Shown here piece by piece: positions 57,037 to 64,000 of a stretch of 64,000 nucleotides of DNA. The stretch spans positions 310,001-374,000 of the forward strand of contig JAKFWK010000003.1 of the NCBI GenBank assembly GCA_021732045.1, given 5' to 3'. The first letter of the stretch is position 1; every line of letters begins with the position of its first letter. The notes below the pieces were generated by a model. The model saw only the letters and a list, made by a program, of their open reading frames with translations. It searched no databases and was not told the DNA's origin. Source of the stretch: Sulfurimonas sp. (GTDB taxonomy: Bacteria > Campylobacterota > Campylobacteria > Campylobacterales > Sulfurimonadaceae). The position numbers and the translations under genes are program-made.

Positions 57037-58524
57037 TTGGAAAGTAAAATAAACAGAATAACAGACATCCTAAGAAGAGATGACGGTATCAGTGGTGCTA
57101 TGATGTACACTGAGCAAATATCGTGGATACTTTTCTTAAAATTTCTTAGTGATTTAGAAGACTCTAAAGCTGATGAAGCACTTTTAAATGGGCAGGAATA
57201 TACTTACATTTTAGATGATAAATTTAAGTGGAGTTCTTGGGCAGTTCCTAAAAAAGATGGGAAGAGTGACCTTATCAATGCTAAGAGTGGTGAAGACCTT
57301 TTGGAGTTTACAAATAAAGAACTGTTTCCTTATCTCAAAGGGTTCAAGTCTATCACTGGGGATCCTAAATCTATTAAGTATAAAATCGGTGCTATATTTG
57401 AATACTTAGACAACCGTATCGCTAATGGTCATACGCTTAGAGAGGTGTTAGACATCATAGATGCTATGGACTTTCACAATCAAGCTGATCTGTTTCAACT
57501 CTCACTTATCTATGAAAAACTTTTAAAAGATATGGGTAGTGATGGGGGTAACAGTGGTGAGTTTTATACACCTCGCCCACTTATCAAGGTTATCGCCGAT
57601 GTTGTGAATCCTCAAATAGGGCAAACTGTTTATGACCCAGCGGTTGGAAGTTGTGGATTTCTCATCGAGGCTTATCGTCACATCAGATACATAGATGAAA
57701 AGAACAACAAACAAAGAGAGCTATCAACAGAACAGTTGAAGTTTTTAAACGAAGATACATTCTTTGGAAATGAAAAAACTCCGCTTAGCTATGTAATGGG
57801 TGTTATGAATATGATACTTCACGGAGTTGAATCACCAAACATCGCAAAAGCCAATACTCTTACAAAAGATATAAGAGGATTAGAGGAAAAAGATAGATTT
57901 GATTGTATCTTGGCAAATCCTCCTTTTGGTGGAAAAGAGAACGACAGCATCCAACAAAACTTCCCTATAAAGTCCAATGCTACTGAGTTGCTCTTTTTAC
58001 AACACATGATGAACTACCTCAAGTTAAATGGCAGATGCGGTGTTGTTATTCCTGAGGGTGTTTTGTTTCAAACGAACAATGCCTTTAAAGCAGTCAAACA
58101 AGAGCTTTTAGAGCGTTTTAATGTTCATACGATACTTTCACTCCCAGCAGGTATATTTTTACCATACAGCGGTGTTAAAACAAATGTAATCTTTTTTGAT
58201 AGAAACGGCTCAACTTCTGATATATTTTACTATGAAGTAAACCCGCCATATAAACTTACAAAGAACAAACCCATCCAATACGAGCACTTCAAAGAGTTCT
58301 TAGATGTATGGGAAGCTAGAACACTTACGGATAACTCTTGGATAGTCAATGTCAATGACATAAAAGATTTTGACATATCGGCTAAAAATCCTAACAATAT
58401 TGAAACAATAGAACATAAATCACCGATTGAATTGGTAGAGAACATCAAACTCAATAACATCGAGATCAATGACTTAATGGACGAGATAGAAGCCATTTTA
58501 GTTGGAAAAGATATTAATGAGTGA
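57037..58524 (+). CDS. hsdM: Type I DNA methyltransferase M subunit
   Basis: The 495-residue adenine methyltransferase begins with the HsdM N-terminal helical domain (ITDILRRDDGISGAMMYTEQ), then GEFYTPRPLIKVIADVVNP, AdoMet motif I YDPAVGSCGFLIEA and catalytic ANPPFGG. It modifies the recognition sequence together with HsdS and is the structural core of the complex. The start is TTG 57037, seven bases after AAAAAAGG. hsdS overlaps its last 8 bp. Confidence 0.93.
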   Translation: MESKINRITDILRRDDGISGAMMYTEQISWILFLKFLSDLEDSKADEALLNGQEYTYILDDKFKWSSWAVPKKDGKSDLINAKSGEDLLEFTNKELFPYLKGFKSITGDPKSIKYKIGAIFEYLDNRIANGHTLREVLDIIDAMDFHNQADLFQLSLIYEKLLKDMGSDGGNSGEFYTPRPLIKVIADVVNPQIGQTVYDPAVGSCGFLIEAYRHIRYIDEKNNKQRELSTEQLKFLNEDTFFGNEKTPLSYVMGVMNMILHGVESPNIAKANTLTKDIRGLEEKDRFDCILANPPFGGKENDSIQQNFPIKSNATELLFLQHMMNYLKLNGRCGVVIPEGVLFQTNNAFKAVKQELLERFNVHTILSLPAGIFLPYSGVKTNVIFFDRNGSTSDIFYYEVNPPYKLTKNKPIQYEHFKEFLDVWEARTLTDNSWIVNVNDIKDFDISAKNPNNIETIEHKSPIELVENIKLNNIEINDLMDEIEAILVGKDINE

Positions 58525-59701
58525 AATGAATTACTATCAGTTTAATAAGATTACTAAATTTATAGATTATAGAGGAAAAACTCCTAAAAAAACAGAATAT
58601 GGAATTCCACTTATTACAGCAAAAAATATCAAGTTTGGTTATTTGTCAGAGCAACCAAAGGAATTTATTTCCGAAGATGATTATGATGGGTGGATGACTA
58701 GAGGCATACCAAAAAGTGGTGATATCCTTTTTACAACTGAAGCACCATTAGGAAATGTATGTTTGTTAAATACAAATGAGAAAAGAGCTTTTGCTCAAAG
58801 AGCAATTATTTTTCAGCCAATTAGTGATGATACATATATTTCAAAATATTTATTTTATTATTTAATGTCTCCACCATTTATGGAGGAGTTGGATTCAAAA
58901 AAAACAGGTACTACTGTAAAAGGTATAAAATCATCAATACTTAAAAAGTTTCAAATACCACTACCACCACTTTCAGAACAACAAAGAATAGTTTCTAAAT
59001 TGAATCTACTCTTTGAAAAGATAGATAAATCAATAGCCCTGCATCAAAAAAATATGGATGAAGCTGATGTCTTTATGGGAAGTGTTTTGAATGATGTTTT
59101 TGGAGAGTTGGAAGAAAAATATCCAATTAAGACTGTTGATGAAATCAGTACAAATGTAAGATATGGATATACAGATAGTGCTAAAGACAAAGGAAACGCT
59201 GTTTTTATTCGTATTACTGATATTAATGAAAATGGAAACTTCAAGGATAATTTTGTATATGTTGATATAGCTGAGAAAGACTTGGATAGATTTAGACTTT
59301 ACAAAGGCGATATATTAGTTGCTCGAAGTGGTGCAACTGCTGGAAAAGTAGCTTTATTTGATTTAGATTTTGTATCCGTATTTGCTTCTTATTTAATAAG
59401 AATTCAACCGAATAATGAAATGGATTCATCATTTTTGTTTTATTTTTGTCATTCTCCAAAATATTGGGAACAACTAAATCAAATTAAAGTTGGTGGAGCT
59501 CAACCAAATGTTAATGCTACAAATCTAAAAGAAATAAAAATTGGAACTCCACCTCTCTCAATCCAACAAAAAGTTGTAAAATATTTAGATGAAATTTCAG
59601 AAAAAATAGAAAAAGTAAAATCAGTTCAAAAAGAGAAAATGGATAGCCTTAAAGCATTAAAAGCTTCCATCCTGGACCAAGCCTTCAGGGGAGAACTGTA
59701 A
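58517..59701 (+). CDS. hsdS: Type I specificity subunit
   Basis: The 394-residue subunit has two target recognition domains separated by conserved helices (PLPPLSEQQRIVSKLN near 155 and GTPPLSIQQKVVKYLDE near 350). Each TRD reads half of a bipartite DNA site, so the recognition sequence is likely asymmetric. ATG 58517 overlaps hsdM; TTG 58502 is an alternative. The next gene begins at its stop (TAATG). Confidence 0.93.
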   Translation: MSEMNYYQFNKITKFIDYRGKTPKKTEYGIPLITAKNIKFGYLSEQPKEFISEDDYDGWMTRGIPKSGDILFTTEAPLGNVCLLNTNEKRAFAQRAIIFQPISDDTYISKYLFYYLMSPPFMEELDSKKTGTTVKGIKSSILKKFQIPLPPLSEQQRIVSKLNLLFEKIDKSIALHQKNMDEADVFMGSVLNDVFGELEEKYPIKTVDEISTNVRYGYTDSAKDKGNAVFIRITDINENGNFKDNFVYVDIAEKDLDRFRLYKGDILVARSGATAGKVALFDLDFVSVFASYLIRIQPNNEMDSSFLFYFCHSPKYWEQLNQIKVGGAQPNVNATNLKEIKIGTPPLSIQQKVVKYLDEISEKIEKVKSVQKEKMDSLKALKASILDQAFRGEL

Positions 59702-60246
59702 TGGATATAGGAGCAATAGGAATAGGTGCTATCATCGGTTCAGTACTTGCAGTAGGAACAAATCTATTTATCGCTCAGCGAAACCGAACGAGAGACGATA
59801 TAAAAGAACGATTGGAAAAACTTTATATTCCTATGAAAAGAGTATTGCAAAAACCTAATGCCATGCAAAACAAGTATGAAACATTTTTAGAACTTGAAAA
59901 ATTATATGCCGAATACGAGCATTTGACATCTCCCATGTTGATCTACACGATGGATGACATTGTAGACACTTACCATTCTCTGCTACAAGAAAATTTGACG
60001 GAGAGTGAGATAGAGGAGAAAATTACGACGGGTAGTTTTAGAAGCTACAAAGATACACCGCGAGACTTTAGCCAGATTATGTATGATGTTTATGGCATAG
60101 TAGATGCAAATGTTGATGAGTTGTTGAGACAGTATCGAGGCGGTTTTAAACTCTATGTTTTAAACTTTTTACAGTCATTTCAATCATCTCCCTATTCTGC
60201 AAAAGAGCATAAAAAAGGATATTTAGGCTATGGGAATGATGATTAA
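59701..60246 (+). CDS. Small membrane protein coupled to hsdS, function unknown
   Basis: The 181-residue protein starts with one membrane segment (IGAIGIGAIIGSVLAVGTNLF), then a positively charged turn (AQRNRTRDD) and about 150 cytoplasmic, helical residues (ERLEKLYIPMKRVLQ, LEKLYAEYEHLTS). Its ATG overlaps the hsdS stop, so it is translated with the Type I complex. I know of no family function. Candidates include a membrane tether for the complex, a phage-defence effector, or a passenger gene. Confidence 0.7.
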   Translation: MDIGAIGIGAIIGSVLAVGTNLFIAQRNRTRDDIKERLEKLYIPMKRVLQKPNAMQNKYETFLELEKLYAEYEHLTSPMLIYTMDDIVDTYHSLLQENLTESEIEEKITTGSFRSYKDTPRDFSQIMYDVYGIVDANVDELLRQYRGGFKLYVLNFLQSFQSSPYSAKEHKKGYLGYGNDD

Positions 60247-60295
60247 GATAGAAATGAGAATCAGAACAGAACTTTAGGCATAATAATAGATAAAG

Positions 60296-60324
60296 TTGAC
60301 AAAGTTATCTATATATGATAATAT
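60296..60324 (+). promoter_or_regulatory. Sigma-70-like promoter of the HTH/AbiEii pair
   Basis: A perfect TTGACA (60296-60301) precedes GATAAT/TAATAT-type -10 sequences around 60317-60324 at 15-17 bp spacing. A full -35 is rare in this genome, which suggests foreign origin. The -10 overlaps the inverted repeat described separately. Confidence 0.6.
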
Positions 60325-60347
60325 TTGTGATAGTATTTATTATCATA
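60314..60347. promoter_or_regulatory. Inverted-repeat operator of the HTH/AbiEii pair
   Basis: TATGATAATA (60314-60323) and TATTATCATA (60338-60347) are perfect 10-base arms separated by 14 bases, 12 bases before the ATG of the HTH gene and overlapping its -10 region. Spacing of about two DNA turns between half-site centres suits an autoregulating dimer. Confidence 0.7.
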
Positions 60348-60359
60348 GTAGGATAACTT

Positions 60360-60932
60360 ATGATTGCCCCGATAGACTTTATAAAAGAAAAATATATAAA
60401 TCCAAATAAAATCACTCAAGACAAGTTATGCGAGTCGCTTGATATTGGTAAAAAAACAATAAGTGAACTGTACCAGCATAAAAGAGGTTTTACAATCCAT
60501 ACCGCTAAAAAATTTGCTAAGTTTTTTAATATAAAATCTGAGTTTATTTTAATGAAGCAGTTAGAGTATGATTTGTTTAATGATAAAGAAGAGTATGCTA
60601 GTATTAAACCTTTTAAAGTTATAAATGAAGAGGAAGCAAAGTTAAATACCGCAAAGTGGATATTAGCTACCATAAACAACTCTATTAGTGATAAAAATAT
60701 GCACTATAGTGTTAATGATTTATATCAAATCTTTACAGGCGATAAAATTGATAAAAAATACAACTATGCGATAACTACACTTTTTAAAGAAGCCTCATAT
60801 GAAGATGTTATCAAGTATTGCGAACTATATAAAATCAAAAAAAGTGCCATAAAAAGAGTTTATGAGTATTATTTAGATCAGTTCAATGCAAAGGCAATAA
60901 AAGAGTATGAGTGGCTATTTGAAGAACTTTAA
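60360..60932 (+). CDS. HigA-like HTH protein with extra C-terminal domain, probable antitoxin
   Basis: Residues about 1-75 match HigA/Xre antitoxins (FIKEKYINPNKITQDKLCES, LDIGKKTISELYQHKRGFTI, AKKFAKFFNIKSEFIL). Residues 80-190 form a helical domain of unknown family (AKLNTAKWILATINNSIS, FKEASYEDVIKYCELYKIKK). The gene precedes, and overlaps by 26 bp, an AbiEii-type nucleotidyltransferase gene. That order (HTH antitoxin, then toxin) is the AbiE-like layout, although classical AbiEi proteins have a different HTH and C-terminal domain. It should repress its own promoter. Confidence 0.72.
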   Translation: MIAPIDFIKEKYINPNKITQDKLCESLDIGKKTISELYQHKRGFTIHTAKKFAKFFNIKSEFILMKQLEYDLFNDKEEYASIKPFKVINEEEAKLNTAKWILATINNSISDKNMHYSVNDLYQIFTGDKIDKKYNYAITTLFKEASYEDVIKYCELYKIKKSAIKRVYEYYLDQFNAKAIKEYEWLFEEL

Positions 60933-61605
60933 AATACAGATAGAGGCACTAAATAAGGTCTACTATGAGTTGATACAAGGCATTGAAAATCAAGCTAGCC
61001 TTAAAAACTGGTGGGTTTTTGGTGGTGGAACTGCTTTGGCAATGTTTCATTTTAACCATAGAAAATCTTTTGATATAGATATTTTTGTAACGGAAGCTCA
61101 AGTTTTTGATTTTTTAAATCCTAAGTGGTATATAGATGAGACAACGCTATTTGACCAAACTGAGTACAGATTTGATGGTATGAACAATCATGTACAATTA
61201 AAAACCAGAGATGGCATAAAAGTAGATTTTTTACTCAATGAAGCAATCATAAACAGACCTGTTTTAAACACAATGATACCGCTTGATTTTGAGCTGTACT
61301 ATGAAAGTATTGAGGATATAATCGCTAAAAAGGTCAAGTGGAGAAAAGAAGACAATTTAACAAGAGATATTTTTGATTTAGCAGTTGCTATTTCAAAAAA
61401 TGATAACATATTAAAAGACCTAATTGAATCCAGATTTGTAACTTATGAAGATTTAGATAAATTGAGTGAAAGTTTAGATTCTCTCAATTTGGATCTATAT
61501 AAATTGGAACTTGAAAAAATAGAGCCGCAAGGTGATGAGTATTTAGATATAGCAAACAGAGCGAAAGAGATTATTCAGGCAAATATAAAAGAGTTACAAG
61601 CGTAG
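60907..61605 (+). CDS. AbiEii/AbiGii-type nucleotidyltransferase toxin
   Basis: The 232-residue protein has nucleotidyltransferase motif WWVFGGGTALAMFHF with RKSFDIDIFV (residues about 35-60; DxD metal site), VDFLLNEA, and AKKVKWRKEDNLTRDIFDLA with the K/D residues of the family's later motifs. AbiEii toxins transfer nucleotides, reversibly stop growth and can abort phage infection. The ATG at 60907 lies inside the HTH gene (26 bp overlap), ensuring coupled synthesis. Active-site residues appear intact. Confidence 0.8.
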   Translation: MSGYLKNFKIQIEALNKVYYELIQGIENQASLKNWWVFGGGTALAMFHFNHRKSFDIDIFVTEAQVFDFLNPKWYIDETTLFDQTEYRFDGMNNHVQLKTRDGIKVDFLLNEAIINRPVLNTMIPLDFELYYESIEDIIAKKVKWRKEDNLTRDIFDLAVAISKNDNILKDLIESRFVTYEDLDKLSESLDSLNLDLYKLELEKIEPQGDEYLDIANRAKEIIQANIKELQA

Positions 61606-61884
61606 ATGTAAGTACAAAATTCATAGATAAGGAGACCGTTAAATATTTTGAACACTCTCGTCAAATTAGTTAACATGGATATCAGTGAGACCGTTCAGAG
61701 TTTTGTGTCAGTAACCGATAGTCATTAAAATTATATCATATTCAATTTTGAGTCAGTATTTCTAAGAAAGTTCCAAAACCTACAGGTTAAGTAACAGTCT
61801 AAATTATTTGTAGCATTAATAGAATGCTAATAATATTTTTTAGAAAATTTTCTATAAGAAACCTCTACAGTAGTATTAAAAGTT
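61606..61884. other. Non-coding gap with decayed mobile-element sequence
   Basis: Nothing here looks coding. GAGACCGTT occurs at 61631-61639 and 61686-61694, and the second copy continues as CAGAGTTTTGTGTCAGTAA, which resembles ends of IS256-family elements. A hairpin and a palindrome lie at the right end. Confidence 0.4.
61811..61840 (+). terminator. Candidate terminator downstream of the AbiEii gene
   Basis: TAGCATT and AATGCTA form a 7-bp stem with a five-base loop, followed by an AT stretch ending in six T residues. It is about 200 bp past the toxin stop. A 14-base perfect palindrome (TAGAAAATTTTCTA) follows at 61841-61854 and may belong to the convergent lipoprotein gene. Confidence 0.55.
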
Positions 61885-62748
61885 TTATTTATAATCTTGT
61901 ACTACTTTATACTTTATTGAGATATTTGTGGCATCTAATACTTCAATTCTTAAACCTTTAAATCCTATCATCGTTGTACCATTTGAATTAATCTCGTATT
62001 CTATATCTTGTGTAAATGCAGGTCTTGCTAAGTTATCTTTAAATTCTCTAAAAGACACTTTTATCTGATTCCCTATTTTTCCTTGATACAACACAAGATA
62101 TTTAAAAGAATCCTCGACAAAAGTAGGTGGTGTTCGTTTTGTGTAATAAGGAACAGGCTTTACTAATTTATACGCATTCTCATAATAATCGTCAAAGATA
62201 TAGTTAAAAGTTCCTGTTTTATTCAAGTCTAAAAAACAATATTCTCCATACTGAAATTCATTCATTTTAAAACCACAGAGTGCATACATTTTCTTATCAT
62301 TAGATATCCGGAGGACATCATTAATTGTGACTTTTTTAGACTTTATATAACCTTCTTCCGTAGTAATACTGTTTGGTGTAATATTGTCTACAAAATTATT
62401 TATCATGCCAGTTAATGCTGCATTTTTTTGAACTTCAATGGATTTTTCTTTATTTTTTCCAGAAATAATATCTTGCAAGGTAAGATTATCCGAAATATAA
62501 TCAGTAGAGGCATCTTTTAATTGAACCGTTTTTGTATCATAAAAATACAAGTTTTGTTTTTCGTAGATATTTTCTCCTACTTCCGCTACATTAATGGTAT
62601 TAAGCTCTGGTATATGTTGAATAAACTTACCATTTTTAAGATTTGAATCGTGATACAAGGAAAAAGTTGTTTTTTCTTGATTAGGAATAGGATTTACACA
62701 CCCATGAAATAATAATGTTACAAATAGCATAAAAGAAAATTTCAACAT
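61885..62748 (-). CDS. Island-encoded lipoprotein of unknown function
   Basis: The 287-residue protein has a lipoprotein signal peptide (MLKFSFMLFVTLLFHGCVN) with the modified cysteine at 17. The mature part is beta-rich and hydrophilic (YEKQNLYFYDTKTVQLKD, KMYALCGFKMNEFQYGEYC, YKLVKPVPYYTKRTPPTF) with no family I can name. Similar lone lipoproteins on islands sometimes act in entry exclusion or immunity to phage, but there is no direct sign of it here. Codon use is AT-rich like the rest of the island. Confidence 0.6.
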   Translation of the reverse strand: MLKFSFMLFVTLLFHGCVNPIPNQEKTTFSLYHDSNLKNGKFIQHIPELNTINVAEVGENIYEKQNLYFYDTKTVQLKDASTDYISDNLTLQDIISGKNKEKSIEVQKNAALTGMINNFVDNITPNSITTEEGYIKSKKVTINDVLRISNDKKMYALCGFKMNEFQYGEYCFLDLNKTGTFNYIFDDYYENAYKLVKPVPYYTKRTPPTFVEDSFKYLVLYQGKIGNQIKVSFREFKDNLARPAFTQDIEYEINSNGTTMIGFKGLRIEVLDATNISIKYKVVQDYK

Positions 62749-63064
62749 TGTGTCACCTTATAATATTTTTATTTCATTATACATTTTTAAACTAACTCTT
62801 TGCTTATAATATGTTAGCCCCATGTAAAAAAATTTATTAGAAAATCATCATCCGATTATGAATAATTATAAGTTTACTCTACACTATAATTTTTAATCTC
62901 TCTTATAAGCAGATGCTTATTAATTCAACAATCTCTTATATTTGGAACACAAAATACTCAAGTGAGCTTTGCGTGTTCCATAAAGTGTTCAAAAAGTAAA
63001 TTTTACGGATTCCCATAAACTCTAAGAAGTTTTTGAACAGCAAAAGTTAAATACTATCTTGTGT
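62749..63064. other. 316-bp non-coding region with inverted repeats near the integrase end
   Basis: No coding ORF is seen. A GGAACAC/GTGTTCC pair (62944-62950, 62973-62979) encloses a smaller CTC/GAG hairpin. GTTCAAAAA (62987-62995) pairs with TTTTTGAAC (63030-63038). The recurring GTGTTC element suggests binding sites. A TTATAAT-like sequence near 62810 may serve the lipoprotein gene. Confidence 0.5.
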
Positions 63065-64000
63065 TTATCGGGTAATAATGCCTAAAAATGTATCTACGGC
63101 TTGTTTAGCCATTAATTCTTTTTGATTACTATATCTCTGTGTTGTAGTGATTTTGGAATGTCCTAGAGCTTTTGAGATATATTCTAATGGTACATTGTTA
63201 TTAACAAGAGTAAAACCTAGTAAGTGCCTAAAATCATGTAGCTTCATGTCAGTAATACCAGCATTTTCCTTTATTCTTTTCCATAGCCTTGCGGGAAAGG
63301 TAAAAAAAGCTTTATCAGTTTTAGGAGACACAAATACTAATCCACTCTCTTTCCTTTCTAAATATTTAAAGTGTTCAATCAACTCATCATCAAGTGCAAA
63401 AGTAAGGTTTTTTCTAATTTTTGACTGAGAGTCTTTGATTGTATAGATTTTGTTCTCAAAGTTTATATTAGACCAATCTAAACTCAGTACTTCCCCAGCT
63501 CTTCTACCACGCAATAAAAACATAAACATAAGTCTGTATTGATTGTCTGCTATTTTCATTATTTCTTCAACTAGAGCTTTAGCTTTATCATCTGGCAGTG
63601 TAAAATATTTGTTAGCATCATAATCAGGAAACTTTAGACCTTTAATTATGTTCTTTGTGATAATGTTTTTTTCAATTGCATCATTAAATATTGGAGAGAA
63701 ACAAGTCTTTATAGTCTCTATGAAACTTGGCTTATTACCATTCCTAACCATAGTGTTTATTACTTTTTGAAAATCATCTTTTGTGATCTGTTTAAGTTTC
63801 TTGGATTTTAGTTGTTGTGGTATATGATTGCTAAAGAATGATTTATATATAGTGATTTTTTGCGGAGATAATAAAGAGCCACTTTCTTTAAAGTTCATAT
63901 ATTCATTAAAATATGATTTAAGTGTTGGATTGTCCTGAATTCTGATAGAGTCACCATTCTTTAATTTTTGTATTAATTCATTTCTTTTTTGAAAAGCAAT
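63065..64000 (-). CDS. Tyrosine-recombinase integrase (5' end outside window)
   Basis: The frame is open from the right edge; 312 residues are visible. The N-terminal part is the core-binding domain (ITKDDFQKVINTMVRN), followed by the catalytic domain with Arg (RGRRAGEVLSL), a probable Lys in the KIRKNL/DSQSK hairpin, HDFRHLLGFTL, GHSKITTTQ and the nucleophile Tyr in QRYSNQ. It is a phage/island-type integrase. An in-frame ATG at 63898 is internal, because homologous-looking sequence continues upstream of it. It probably integrated the element at the tRNA gene whose 3' half is at 53971-54020. Confidence 0.88.
   Translation of the reverse strand: MAFQKRNELIQKLKNGDSIRIQDNPTLKSYFNEYMNFKESGSLLSPQKITIYKSFFSNHIPQQLKSKKLKQITKDDFQKVINTMVRNGNKPSFIETIKTCFSPIFNDAIEKNIITKNIIKGLKFPDYDANKYFTLPDDKAKALVEEIMKIADNQYRLMFMFLLRGRRAGEVLSLDWSNINFENKIYTIKDSQSKIRKNLTFALDDELIEHFKYLERKESGLVFVSPKTDKAFFTFPARLWKRIKENAGITDMKLHDFRHLLGFTLVNNNVPLEYISKALGHSKITTTQRYSNQKELMAKQAVDTFLGIITR

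Noticed and set aside
61655..61727. A short reading frame beginning MNTLVKLVNMDISETVQSF in an open stretch
   Set aside because: It overlaps the apparent IS-end repeat, uses a TTG start, has no ribosome binding site and is under 30 codons.

Overview
The window is a continuous stretch of an AT-rich bacterial chromosome, most probably a Sulfurimonas-like member of the Campylobacterota (former Epsilonproteobacteria). That placement rests on gene content and order: an HP0268-type small protein directly before miaB, a XerH-type recombinase, NusA without C-terminal acidic repeats, very tight gene packing with frequent 1-26 bp overlaps, a multiheme cytochrome c, many signalling proteins with GGDEF and response-regulator domains, and a Campylobacterota-style porin. 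It is an inference from gene families, not a database match.

Layout. 1-6106: a murein-peptide epimerase with a DUF819 membrane protein, a small glycine-zipper protein, a five-CXXCH cytochrome c, and a BRCT-like/repeat protein coupled to a MoxR-type AAA ATPase. 6091-13672: a block that looks acquired, holding a P-type ATPase with higher G+C than its surroundings and a three-gene restriction-modification system (two Eco57I-like methyltransferase polypeptides and a GIY-YIG/helicase fusion) with a divergent 61-residue HTH protein and nested palindromes between them. 13726-20695: a Dps-like ferritin, the VWA protein that normally partners MoxR, a dual-receiver/degenerate-GGDEF regulator, a Pif1-like helicase, a membrane diguanylate cyclase and tRNA-Arg(CCT). 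20769-30407: housekeeping genes (peroxiredoxin, metK, ferredoxin, ndk, DUF177-rpmF-plsX-fabH, HIT protein, DEAD-box helicase, DoxX, CDP-alcohol phosphatidyltransferase). 30527-45123: feoAB, a two-component system followed by an MltF-like lytic transglycosylase, rsfS-nadD, the glycolytic run gap-pgk-tpiA with fabI, a porin, an orphan dipeptide-type ABC permease and nusA. 45285-53966: HP0268-like/miaB/acyltransferase/xerH, a three-gene set resembling PilM-PilN-PilO inner-membrane proteins, tilS-rimO and a HI0933-like flavoprotein.

53971-64000 (right edge): a genomic island. It starts at a 3'-half remnant of a tRNA gene (Val-like, anticodon GAC), and an integrase gene runs off the right edge. 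Between them are a YoeB-type toxin with no upstream antitoxin, a complete Type I restriction-modification operon (hsdR, a broken Fic N-terminus, hsdM, hsdS) with a translationally coupled membrane protein, a HigA-like HTH gene with an AbiEii-type nucleotidyltransferase behind a perfect inverted-repeat operator, and a lipoprotein. The geometry predicts that the complete tRNA lies just outside the window beyond the 5' end of the integrase.

The most interesting unexplained items are the HigA-like/AbiEii pair with its operator, the membrane protein coupled to hsdS, the split methyltransferase/GIY-YIG-helicase system with its small HTH partner, and the PilMNO-like trio after xerH. No CRISPR array, rRNA or intact insertion sequence was seen.
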